Shown one piece after another: positions 23,501 through 36,287 of a stretch of 64,000 bases of DNA. The position numbers were made by a program, and so were the translations under genes. The notes under the pieces were generated by a model, which did no database searches, was not told the origin of the DNA, and saw only the letters and a program-made list of their open reading frames with translations. This DNA is from Liolophura sinensis (taxonomy: Eukaryota > Mollusca > Polyplacophora > Chitonida > Chitonidae): NCBI RefSeq assembly GCF_032854445.1, contig NC_088300.1, positions 53,418,984 through 53,482,983 of the forward strand, read 5' to 3'. The first letter of the stretch is position 1; every line of letters starts with the position of its first letter.

Positions 23501-26500
23501 TGGGCTTTGTCGTACGAGCTGCAAGTAGCGTCGCAGACTACCTTCATGTGCATTTTTGTCTCAGGGTGCCTTTGAAGTGTATACAAACCACGTGACTACG
23601 TGCTGATATTTTAACATCCTGCAAGAATCGTTGGATCAGTTTAGTCATACTGCAAAGCAGTTTTGAGGTTTCCATCGGGATGAATCGGTGGCAATTGAAA
23701 CCCAGTGTGATGTGCGTGGGGAGTAAGTCACGCACCAACTTCTGACTACAGTACTCGACCATCCAATGTAACAATGTAACAATATTCATGCATGGGTAGA
23801 GCTATATGGCAGCTTTCTTTGACGGTATCTCTTTTATGAGATGGTCGCTGTGAGTTCAAGTCCAGCTCATGCTGGCTTCCTCTCCGGCCGCAGGTGGGAA
23901 GGTCTCTCAGCAACCTGGTCGTGGGTTTCCACAGGACTCTACCTGGTTTCCTCCCACCATAGTGCTGGCCGTCGTCGTATAAGTAAAATATTCTTGAGTA
24001 CGGCGTCAAAACACCAGTCAAATACACAAATAAATAAATATTTTATAAGAGATACCTGGATGTGGAATCTAGGGACTGGGATCATTACGTAAATACGAGA
24101 AGATTTTTCCATACAACTCCGAACTTAACTGTCAGGTTGGGAAATCACTGGTTTGATACCTTTAAATTTTTACACTCAGGTTTCCTCCTTCTATAAAACT
24201 GACCCACGTCGTATAAGGGAAATTCTTTAGTATGTGATTAAACAAGTCATATAAATAATATAATATATGCCTTTTTGCAGTAGACCTTATTTCTTTATGA
24301 ACATTCAACTTAAGGACTATTTTATCAACCTTAAGTTTAAGCGACAAACTCTAGGCAGACAGATCACAGCTAACACTGAGGAAGGTGAAGCACCTTTGGT
24401 GATCTCCACATATAAAGCGTTCAACGTGATCACTTGATCAGGTTGTGGCAGACTTGGTTGTGCGCTTATGTATGCTCATATGACCCACATTCTGTTATTT
24501 CACTATAGGACAGTATTGTAAGAAAAACTAGTTTGGGGTTACGTGTGCTGTACAGCTGATCTATGTAACAATCGTTCATTTTATAATAATAATCACCATC
24601 AGTTACGCATGTGCGTTCTCTCATCTGCGTGCGCCTCCAAACTCTGACATTTCTAACATGGGACTGTGCTCCTGAGATACAGGCTCGTATTGACTAAGAA
24701 GCTAACTTCAAGCATCATTTGACCCAATAACGCCTTTAATATTGAGTCTGTAATAATAGATGATGAAGCTTACAATAATAGCTTTAGCGATGAAGCAAGC
24801 ATGCATACGGACACTCCTAGTCATGCTTTGCTTTAATGATTGATATAACTATTAATTACTCAAGAATTTTTCATTCCTGCGATCGTGATCAGTGTTGTGT
24901 GTGGAAGAAAATACCGGGATACCGGGATAGGCTACACCAGCGACCTTTGGCAATTTACTGGCACATTTTTCTCACTTGTAACGTAAAGACTTTTAGGATA
25001 TACGTGACACGTATACTGGTGGAAGACAAGAAATCTTCAACGAAGATGAGAAAATTGGACAAATTGACCCAACAAGCGCCGTCGACCGCTTTTGGCCAAG
25101 AAAAATCCACAGATAGATAGCGTGGATAAACTATAATTTCGTCTACCCATGGCCCGGATTGAACCAACACTACTGGTGTGTCGTGATTGGTGTTGAACAT
25201 CTTACCAATGAGCCAAGTCCTTTTCTTCTTGTTGTCATGAGACATATTGTTCATGACACTAAGCATAATGCCCTGAGGTCTATTCAGTTTAACCAAATAA
25301 ATTCATTCAATAAAACGAGAAAATTCATTAAGCCCTAGTTGGATGGGCAGGAAAGTGTGTTGTCTTCTGCAACACGCCCGTTTCACGTTTCGGCGTATAG
25401 AAAGTTCCAGCTGCATGCTGTATTGGCGCGTTTCGCGCTGGCTCGCAAATAGAGGCTGAAAGAGTGGTGTTGACACGATAAAGATGAGAAAGAGTAAGGG
25501 CAGCGCGTGTCATTCACCTCAACACCGCGGATAATCAATAGTAACTCTAGTAAGTGAAAGATAACATAGGACATCAACGCGCGGTGTGTAGCCGGTGGCG
25601 GTCTCGGCCTAACTCGAGATGGTTAGGTCATTCCGTGGCACGCTACTGAACGAGAGTTCTCTTACACAAGAACAGGATTATGGCCGGCTGGGATAATGAA
25701 GCCTTGTTCCCCAACAGTTGGTAAGATTCATGTTTAGCTTGTGGCGTCACATTGCCATTAAATCCGTACCTGTCACCGACAGTCAGCCAATACAGCACTG
25801 AAATCTGCACCCTATGAATAGGTGTCAGTGGGAGGCTTTGTCACCATGGGCGTGGACAAACGGACCAGGGCCCAGATAACGGTACATATGGGATAGGATT
25901 CAATCGGCTTAACACCAAGGGACGTCTTCCAACGCGCCATATCAAATTTCACCGAGGCACGTTTCTGTATTTAATTTTCTTGCAAAAAATTCTCAGCTGC
26001 ATATACAATCTGATGTCTGCGTGATTACTATGATGTGCAAATATAGTAAGTACAAATATAGCACGAGTATATTATAGCATGGAAATGAAGAACCTACAAA
26101 TCCATCGGCTGCTTTGTTATAGTTTCAAAATTTGATCATTTTTATTATTTCATTTAAATGGCTTATAAAATTTAGAAATTCTGAATGTCATATTTGGCTA
26201 TATAGCATAAAGCTATAGTTTGACAGATGTTCTCTATATAAAGTGCGTCTGATTTATTTTTTATAAAAAAAAATAGATAAAACAGATGTTCTATTCAATC
26301 GATCGTCACGAAAGCCTATAAACAATAATTAAGGCATGTATGCAGATGACAAGGGTGTCGTCCTAATACGCTTGAAGTTTAACAATGAAATGGCATTAAA
26401 CTATGACCATGGGTCAAACGTGTATATATTGAGATTAAAGCCCGGAATTCACTTTTATTAGTTTTGACCCAGTTCCTTTCATATATAAGACTTTGTATAA

Positions 26501-29500
26501 GATGGTAACATTAACGCTCGAGACTGATTAATCTTTCATTATAAGACTAGACTATAGCGACTAAAACTTAAGGGGCGACGACATTGTGAGAGGTTGCAAA
26601 TTGCTCAACGTAAGCGATAAAATTCTGCCCTATGTCAGTTTACCTCAGTTAGGTTTTTTTTATGATTGTTTAAGTGCTTAAATAGTAACAAATTCGTACA
26701 GTGGTCACCTCTCTGGAATTACTGTGTTGCCGCCACATTTATCAAACGCATACAACATGAGAAAAACGGTCCTCAAAGGATAAACATTGGAAAGATCGGC
26801 ATGTGATATGATAGTACCGGTTACCATCTACAGGCCGTTGACTATTTCTCTTTATTAATGATAATTAGATGATTCCATTTAGTGATAAGATGGAAAATTA
26901 CCGGAAAGCTTGCGTTCCCTGCAAACAATAAACACTGTACCACAATACATTGTTTCGAGCCCAGTTCAAGGAAGTGTTTGAAATTATTTTATCAGAAATA
27001 CATATGATTGGCTCAGAGAAGCTAAAAATACTAACGAATAATCATATACTTGCACATACCGAAACTGCCAATAAATGGAATCTGCTGATAAACGTTTGAA
27101 CTTTGAAACAGTTCCCGATGCACTCTGTGCTGGTATCTGTATAACTTGTTTGGGCACAATGAGGTACATTGATTTGTACAATGTATTTATTTGTTTGATT
27201 TGTGCTTTACGCCGTACTCAAGAATATTTCACTTATACGACGGCGGCCAGCATTATGGTGGGGGGAGACCAGGCAGAGCCCGGGGGAAACCCACGACCAT
27301 CCGCAGGTTGTTGGCAGACCTTCCCACATATGGTCGGAGAGGAAGCCAGCATGAGCTGGACTGGAACTCAGAGCGACCGCATTGGTGAGAGACTCCTGGG
27401 TCATTACTTTGCGCTAGCGCGCTAATCAACTGAGCCACGGAAGCCCATGACTTGTACAAGTACTGTGCACTAGTTCAGTGTATCTGACGCGAAGGCGTTG
27501 CTTAGAAAATGATCAGACCTTATTTCCCACGATGTTGGTCATTTGTGGAGTGTTATTTGTTCTCTTAAAATATAACTTCTATCGAGTTTGCTGCTAGCTT
27601 GACCGATCCTGAAGCAGCTACGTGTTTTTATCCTTATATTCGACCATCTGCACTGTTTCCAAAATTGATATAGGGTAATTTAAGTAACAAAGTTACTTAG
27701 ATTAGGCCTTACTGATTGGCTTGGCCTCAAACAGGGGACTAAATGATGGCAGCGTGTAAACACGCTTTTAGTTTTTTATTTTATAATATATCAGGTCTTA
27801 GAAATTTCCAGAGTTTCAGTGTCGCAGAGAGCATTTCGGCGGGGCGATGAATACACGAAAAACTGACCACATGAAAGAACGGTATAGGGAGTTTCCTTAG
27901 GGCAAGGATGTCCGATTGTGTCACAGACTGTATGGGGTTGTATCCTACTCGGTAAGGACAAAAGCGAAATGAACTTCTTGAAACCTAAACAATTGAATGG
28001 GGTAGAGATATTCTCCAAATATTGACTTGCCTCGCTTAAGAGACAGTGTGTCACGCAATTATAAAGATTAGCACCGAATTCAGGAGAGCCCTGGCAACCC
28101 GTTAAAAAAGATGCTAGGTTTGATACAGATAATACCTTTCTGTCACCTCCGGCGGAGAAAGGTCGGATCCGAACAAACTGAGAGCTTATGTTTGATTAAA
28201 GCCTGTGCGTCAGCAGACGAAAAAACGTGCTTCCTCGTCATTCGGCCAGTCTTGAGATTCAGGCAGGCACAACGCGCCATCGTTTTCTCGCGAGATTTTC
28301 TAGGTCACTACGTGAGCTGGACAGCCCTTGGGTTTCGATACAGGCTTGAGACATTTAGCAAACTGGGTTTCGCATAAAACGATGCCAAGATTAATCTGTC
28401 ACAATATTTGGTTTTCTTAATATGTAGGAATAAAGTGAGATAGATCATTCTTATGTATGTTCAAATGTTTTCATCATTTAAGGTTTTCATCATTTAGAGT
28501 GTCTTATATATGTTCAAATGTTCATCGTTTAGATGAACTTAATCAAATTGAGAATCCATTGGCATGTTTTCTGTGGAATGAAACTATTCTTTTGCTTGCT
28601 CTGTAAGAAAAAGATTCTAATCACTTGTTGTTTTAAGAAATTGCGAGTAATTGTTTTAAAGTACATCACCCAGCATACGAATATCAGAGAATGGAAATTT
28701 AAAACATTTAATCCCAGTGATTATACGAATGGTTGCAGCGAGCAAGTTGCTATATGTTTTCGTTCAGTGTTGAATCATGGTGTGTTGTCTGGCTTTTCAT
28801 TATTAGGTTAATGACTATCGTATCTGCTGTTTCCAAGTTGCCCTCTTAGTTCACATGTTATTGGCTTTTCAGTTTAGGTAGTCAATGTGCTAGTCCAGAA
28901 AAGTATTCACGGAACATTTCAGCCAAGTGTGGATGTTTTACCTGCATTCTAGATTTCTACATTGTGAGGATCGTTTTGAATGCACAAAAGCTAACTTATC
29001 TCAATGGACACATGTGTGCCAGGCCAAGTTCCAATCTAAACAACAGGGCGCCTACAAGGACCATACCAAATAAACTTTCCGATATAAACCATTGCCCACC
29101 TTAAATATGAAGGACTGGGCACCATCAAGTACCATATCCCAAAAAAACTTGACAACATAAACAACCGCTTCTCGCCATATTCCTGATTAATTTATCCTCG
29201 TGAAACAGCGTCCGATGAAGGCAGAGGCCCTGTAACAAACTTTGTATCAATGTTTGAAAAATCAGGAAAATGAGAAGGTCAAGATGGATTCGCCACATTT
29301 ACTTGAATGCACCATGCTTATATATATATATGTATATACCGGGCAAAAGAAACGTATAACCTTGTTCAGCACCACAAGAAAGATTTTTTTTTTTTTTTTT
29401 TTTTGATTGGTGTTTTACGCCGTACTCAAGAATATTTCACTTATACGACGGCGGCCAGCATTATGGTGGGTGGAAACCGGGCAGAACCCGGGGGAAACCC

Positions 29501-31167
29501 ACGACCATCCGCAGGTTTCTGGCAGACCTTCCCACTTACGGTCGGAGAGGTAGCCAGCATGAGCTGGACTTGAACTCAGAGCGACCGCATTGGTGAGAGG
29601 CTCCTGGGTCATTACGCTGCGCTAGCGCGCTAACCGACTGAGCCACGGAGGCCCCCCACAAGAAAGAGAAAGAAAGACAGACAGTATCAACATGATAAGC
29701 ATTATATTGCAATAAACCATTTTCCAAGTTCTGTTCAAAAATTCAAAGCCATATGGATATTACACTTGCTGTCAGGCCGAGTAAATAAGGCATGGGGTAA
29801 ATCTGAAAAATTACACAAGTGCAAGTAAAGGGACTCCCTTAAAAAGGTGTACCTAATGTCCTATCATGTCATAAGACAGATCGTTAGTAGCGTGTGTGAG
29901 CAACCATTGCATCAGTTAAAGCCAAAATACGTCTCCTCATGTAAGTCGTCAAACGCCGGATGACGTCATCAGGAATTCTGTCCCACTCCTCAAATAAAGC
30001 CTGTTCGAGCTGTTGCCTGTTTTGTGGGGGAGGGACGCGTTGTGTCAGACGTCGATCAAGATGATCCCACAGATGCTCTAAGGGATTCATGTCTGGCGAT
30101 CGTGCTGGCCAAGGCAGTACGTTGACATCAACGGTGTCCAGATAATTTAGTACAACTCTGGCGGTATGAGGTCGTGCATTGTCCTGCTGCAAAAGGATAC
30201 CCCTTTGCTGTTGATGCACGAATGGCACCACAACAGGTTCCAATATTTCATCTCGGTATCTTTGGCCAGTCAGATTTCCCTGGATGATGATCGTTCTCAC
30301 CTGTCCACAAATTCCGCACCATACAATCACCCCACCAGCACCAAAAGGGTGGACATTCTGAATGCAGTTTTGTGCCAATCGCTTTCCCCTGCGCCGATAC
30401 ACACGAATTCGACCATCATTTCTGAAGAGGTTATATCGGCTTTCATCAGTGAACAGCACCCTTTCCCAGTCTCGTCGCTGCCATCGACGTACAACTCTTG
30501 CCCAACGCAGCCGGTTTTGACGGTGTAGAGGAGTCAATGCCATTCCACGGAAGGGGCGATAGGCTCTGATACCACTCACGCGGAGTCGTCGTAAGACTGT
30601 GCGTCTGCTGATGGGGTGTCCCAGTGCCGTTTCCGCTGTTTCCGCCGTTGACGTCGCCGTCACAAACGGGTTACGCAGGTGGATTGTGCGGATGTACCGG
30701 TCTTCGCCAGGCGTTGTAACACTTGGCCTGCCCGATCTTGGACGATCTTGTGTCCTGCCTGTTAGGCGGTAACGACCCAACAGTCTGCTGATGGTGGCTT
30801 GACTGCAATTGAATGTTCTGGCAACGTGGTGTTGGCCGGCCCCCATGTCGGCCATACCAGTGGCTCTATCACGTTCTGCTTGTGTGAGTCTCGGCATCTC
30901 TTAGATGTTTTTTATGGTATTGCACCCTTACCATGTGCTACATCGGTATTTATATGGCGGTCATTATCGAGAATTTTCAACAGGGCCCGAAACTCTGTTT
31001 GTCCCATTTTTCATGATGTCTTACACCAATTTCAATGAATCTCGTTAAAAAGTGACGTGTACACAGAGTTGTTATGTGCAAACGTATTCACACAACGTTC
31101 AAACGTATTCAACTTATTTTTCCATAGAAAAAACTGCATTTAAAAGTGATACGTTTCTTTTGCCCGG

Positions 31168-31254
<87 letters not shown>

Positions 31255-34200
31255 CACTAAGTGGATTAAGTAGATTGTGGTAATAAAGAAGATGAAATGT
31301 AATGATGAAAATATCTTGGCTTCCTAAAACTTTTGCTGACAGTTGCCCCGCTTCATGGGGTGCACTGTACAAATAGTGACGGCATCCTGACTAGAAGGCA
31401 TGGGTTCAGTACTATACGAGCTGAACTACACGAGAAAAAACATACGAGAATTGAGTTTAACCAGAACAGTGACAATTGGTATCTGGTTTCTTATAACCGG
31501 AAAAATGACAACGTGCATGGCAGTCAGCTTCACTCAATACTTTATGCGTAACTGTTGTTGACGATGGTTAAATTAAGCAGCTCAGAGCAGAGCTCATAAC
31601 ATCATCATTTTGTAAGAGGATGCATTGGTTTTGTTACCCATGTGGCTAAGATGAGTGTGTTTTGGGTTGGGGGAGGAATGAGGCATGGGTTCATTCCCAG
31701 TTTCGGACATGGATTTTTAGATTACCCTCTCCCTGCTGTTTTCGGGGCTTGGCGTAAATAAGCTCTCGACACTGTCCTTAGTGCCGTCTGAGTGATCTTG
31801 TGTGAAGTTCGTGGGAGATCACGTGATTTTTCGTCAGTGTGAAGTACACACTGCGCTCGTTCGGTGGGTTGATAAAGGACCAGTCAAATAAATAACTCGT
31901 TCTGTGGTGAAAATCTACACGTTGCATGGGAATTAGTTACTTGCCCACGGCCATTGGTTTGTTCCCCATGTGCACTTCTGTTTCTTGCACTCGAAAACCC
32001 TCCACCATGCATTGTACCAATACACTGTTCTTCACTAAAACTTCAAATATCAAAACGTAAATAAATCAATCAGTCAAATTCCTAAACACTAAAACGAAAC
32101 GAGATAAAAAAAACATATTTCATTTCGGGCAAGTGTTTTAACAGTCACTTTTGCAGAAGTATATGAACCAGACACAAGCTAAATTCTTCCATCCTCCCAA
32201 TAATTATTATCAGCCGAAATCTGCCATCAGCCTAAAATATATCATCAACCTAATATACATCATCAGCCTAAAAATATATTATTGGCCTAAAACATATCAT
32301 CAGCTTGAAATGTATCACCAGCCTATGATATATCACCAGTGAAATCTATCAAAAAGAAGGTGTGCCAGCCGCGCTCTCCCACATTAATGCTGTCCGCTAT
32401 CGTATAAGTGAAATATTCTTGTGTACGGATTAAAATACCAATCAAATAAATAAATAATTTCTGTTTATCGTGTCAGGTTCCTTCGGGCTTACGGCAGGGG
32501 AAGTGACATACACCAGTATTCATATAACATGGACAGACTTCGCGCCCAGGAACTATGAGTACGAGTACATTGTCTTCTGGACAAAATACTTCCAGGGGAA
32601 CCTCACGGAATGGGAGGATGAACAGGTCTGTGTATAATGTATGTCATCTAAAACAATGGGGAAAACTACAACAGATGTGTGAATATTGTGTTATTTAAAA
32701 CAATGGGGAAAGCTATAACAGATCTGTGCATATTGTGTGTCATCTAAAACAATGGGGAAAGCCATAACAGATCTGTGCATATTGTGTGTCATCTAAAACA
32801 AAGGGGAAAGCTATAACAGATCTGTGAATATTGTGTGTCATCTAAAACAATGGGGAAAGCTATAACAGATCTGTGAATATTGTGTGTCATCTAAAACAAT
32901 GGGGAAAGCTATAACAGATATGTGAATATTGTGTGTCTTCTAAAACAATGGGGAAAGCCATAACAGATCTGTGAATATTGTGTGTCATCTAAAACAATGG
33001 GGAAAGCTATAACAGATCTGTGAATATTGTGTGTCATCTAAAACAATGGGGAAAGCTATAACAGATCTGTGAATATTGTGTGTCATCTAAAACAATGGGG
33101 AAAGCTATAACAGATCTGTGAATATTGTGTGTCATCTAAAACAATGGGGAAAGCGATAACAGATATGTGAATATTGTGTGTCATCTAAAACAATGGGGAA
33201 AGCTATAACAGATGTGTGAATATTGTGTGTCATCTAAAACAATGGGGAAAGCGATAACAGATATGTGAATATTGTGTGTCATCTAAAACAATGGGGAAAG
33301 CGATAACAGATCTGTGAATATTGTGTGTCATCTAAAACAATGGGGAAAGCTATAACAGATCTGTGAATATTGTGTGTCATCTAAAACAATGGGGAAAGCT
33401 ATAACAGATCTGTGATTATTGTGTGTCATCTAAAACAATGGGGAAAGCTATAACAGATGTGTGAATATTGTGTGTCATCTAAAACAATGGGGAAAGCGAT
33501 AACAGGTCTGTGAATATTGTGTGTCATCTAAAACAATGGGGAAAGCTATAACAGATGTGTGAATATTGTGTGTCATCTAAAACAATGGGGAAAGCGATAA
33601 CAGATATGTAAATATTGTGTGTCATCTAAAACAATGGGGAAAGCGATAACAGATCTGTGAATATTGTGTGTTATTTTAAACATTGAGGGAAACTAATAGA
33701 GGTTTCTAGATATTGCATGTCGCCTTAAACTTTGAGAAAATAACGATATAGATGTGTACATTAGATGCTATATTATCTTCCTAGGATACAGTGCCTTATT
33801 ATAAATCCGTTCATTTGTTATGGGAAACTAGGGCCATATTTCTGATTGTTAACTCGAATTTGTTTTGTGTCTTGAAAGTCGTGTTACAGGACACACATAT
33901 GGACTGTATGCCTTATATACAACGTTCTTGTTTTGTTTTCATTTCCTCTAATGAGATGATGAATTTTCACTCTGTAACAAGTTTTTGCCGCCATATCTCA
34001 AAATGAGCACCATTACAAGAACTCCAGACTCCGTTAGAAAAGAAAATGTGGTATTTCCATTGAATGACTTGTGATGTGTTTGTTGGAGGGTAGGTTGGCC
34101 AAGTGCCATCGGCCACGCTTGACAAGCTGGAGCAGAACACCCTGTACTTTATCAGAGTGGGCACATGGGACAACCAGAAGTAAAACCGCTTCAAAAACCT

Positions 34201-36240
34201 CTCCGAGGTTATCATGGTCACAACAATGGGTAAGCTATACAGCCGAATTACATTATTAAACGATCTTCTATGAACAGCGGTATGACTGTCGCCACATAGA
34301 ACACTTTGTGCTGCAGGAAAGGGTAAACATCACTGGACCACAGCTTAGAATCAGTTTTTTGTTTCCTGAGGAGGGTACCAATCACTCACAGACATTTTTA
34401 TTCTATGCCTTCCCGATGTCCTCGTCAATCTCTCTTAAAGTTATCTGCTTTCTATGCACCGTTTTATGTGACACTATACCACTATGTCTATATAAGCCGT
34501 TTTGTGTTGGGAGTTGTTGTTGACATTAGTGTCCATTAACGAACGATTACTGCACTGCGTGAATTTTATGTGGAGAGTCAAAATCAAAATTCAACCCGAT
34601 ACATTCATTTGTCTGCCTGTCACCAGCTATAGTTATGCAGGGATTCGGATGTGAATACGTTAGCCTTGGGCGAAGGGCCCGTCTGTCATATTTTGGTGGG
34701 ATCCGTATACAGGAATGTTGTAAACAATTCCATCACCAGTAACTATTTATTGGGCAGGAATACATCTTTTTCTTTACCTTGTAGAGTAGTAGGGGAACTC
34801 TGTGGCACGGTAGTTAGTGCAGTTCAATGACCCAGTAAAAACTCTCGTTAAATAAATGAATAAAGAAATTGCATTGCCCACTTCGTTCGAACTAATCATG
34901 TGGTTTGTACATATTTACTGTGACAGAAGTTTAAGGCTCTCTGAGTAAGTACCATAGCAGAGTTATTGTACCACAGTTATTTATCATGCTTATTGTACTG
35001 TAATTGTTATAATTAGTATCGATCAGTTTTGCTGTTTTTCTCATTTGGTGACCTGAATAATGATTTTGATACTTTGCTTCATGTCCACTTCTCTCTGAAT
35101 TAACAAAAAGAACGTAAGCATTTTGATAAGTTGTTCTGTATTGATATAAAACCTCACCATGCCTTATGCTCTGTTCGTATGTTCTGGCGGTTGTCACTTG
35201 GAAGGCAATACCTGATTGGAATATGGAGACCAGCGCATCACAGAGTGCGAAAGTATCTGTATCTGCTTACCAAACGGAACGCTGAACTGTGAAGAGCTGT
35301 GCCCGGGGAGAATCAGTGTGAACCCGGGGGGACCATCCTAACTGCTCCGGGGTCCCCGCTGGCGAGGAGTATCACGAATGCTGTACTAACCTTGTCTGTA
35401 CTGACGGTGAGTCCTTCCTAGCCAGGCTCCTCTTGACTGTTCATGTACATCTTCAAAAGCCTTTCGTGGCCACAACAGTGTATAAAATACGGCCAGTGTG
35501 GCGTTGACACCGTCACTCATTGATCAGAAATGTTACCACATTATGCACTCAAAAATGGATTGAGTGCTACGCACGTGTTAATCTAATTTTATACTGTATG
35601 TTATCATGCGATCTTCTTTCTGCAGGTTCTTGTGTTTCCGATAATGGCACACGTTACATCAACAACACAAGGTATATCACACGCTGTTCTACGTGCGAGT
35701 GTTTAAATGGACTAATTACCTGCAGTGATCTGTACGAGTGCGAGGATACTAACCAGCTAATTAGCTGTCAACGCCGAGTTGAGGGAGAGTCCGACAGTTG
35801 TTGCCCTGAACATGAATGCTGTAAGTCTCAACTACTGTACACCAGATATTTTGTTAACATTTGGGCAACAGCGTCCACTGTAAACGAACTAGCCCCAGGT
35901 CATTGCATATCTTCTGGTCCGGTACACATATCGCAGTCACCATTGATGTATTACATAAGCTGAAAACGGTATGTTATGCACAGCTTGGGATAGAATTGCC
36001 ACGGCATCGCATATTTTCCTTTCCCCATTTGTGTGATGCTTTGGCTGTGAATAATATAAACGAACTTTGTATTTGTGTGGGACGCGTGGAGGCTTTGACA
36101 CCGAAATATCAAAAACACTTGATTTAATTCGAGTGCTTATGCTCTCTGCCTAAGACAGTGTATTAAATACGGCCAATGTGGCGTTGACCAGTCATTCATT
36201 GATCAGAATGACTGGTCCAACATCATGCACTCAAGAATGA

Positions 36241-36287
<47 letters not shown>

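Larger units (their letters stand above)
29339..31167 (-). mobile_element. Tc1-like DNA transposon with TIRs, interrupted by a SINE
   Basis: CCGGGCAAAAGAAACGTAT at 29339 is matched by its reverse complement ending at 31167, and both ends are flanked by TA (29337-29338, 31168-31169), the Tc1/mariner target duplication. Subtracting the nested SINE and its duplicated 12 bp leaves about 1.55 kb, normal for Tc1. The insertion lies beside TA-rich DNA. TIRs of only about 20 bp are on the short side. Confidence 0.9.
20531..32476 (+). other. Gene 2 intron 1 (about 12 kb)
   Basis: No further coding exon with matching phase was found. Exon 1 ends in phase 1 and exon 2 starts in phase 1, joining as ICKG-SFGLTAG. 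The intron is filled with mobile DNA: repeat R1 copies, several SINEs, an intact Tc1-like element and a TA microsatellite. Stretches such as 24.6-26.5 and 27.5-29.3 kb show nothing recognisable. Confidence 0.65.

Noticed and set aside
31052-31372. Tyr-Ile repeat frames
   Set aside because: Translation of the (TA)n microsatellite.
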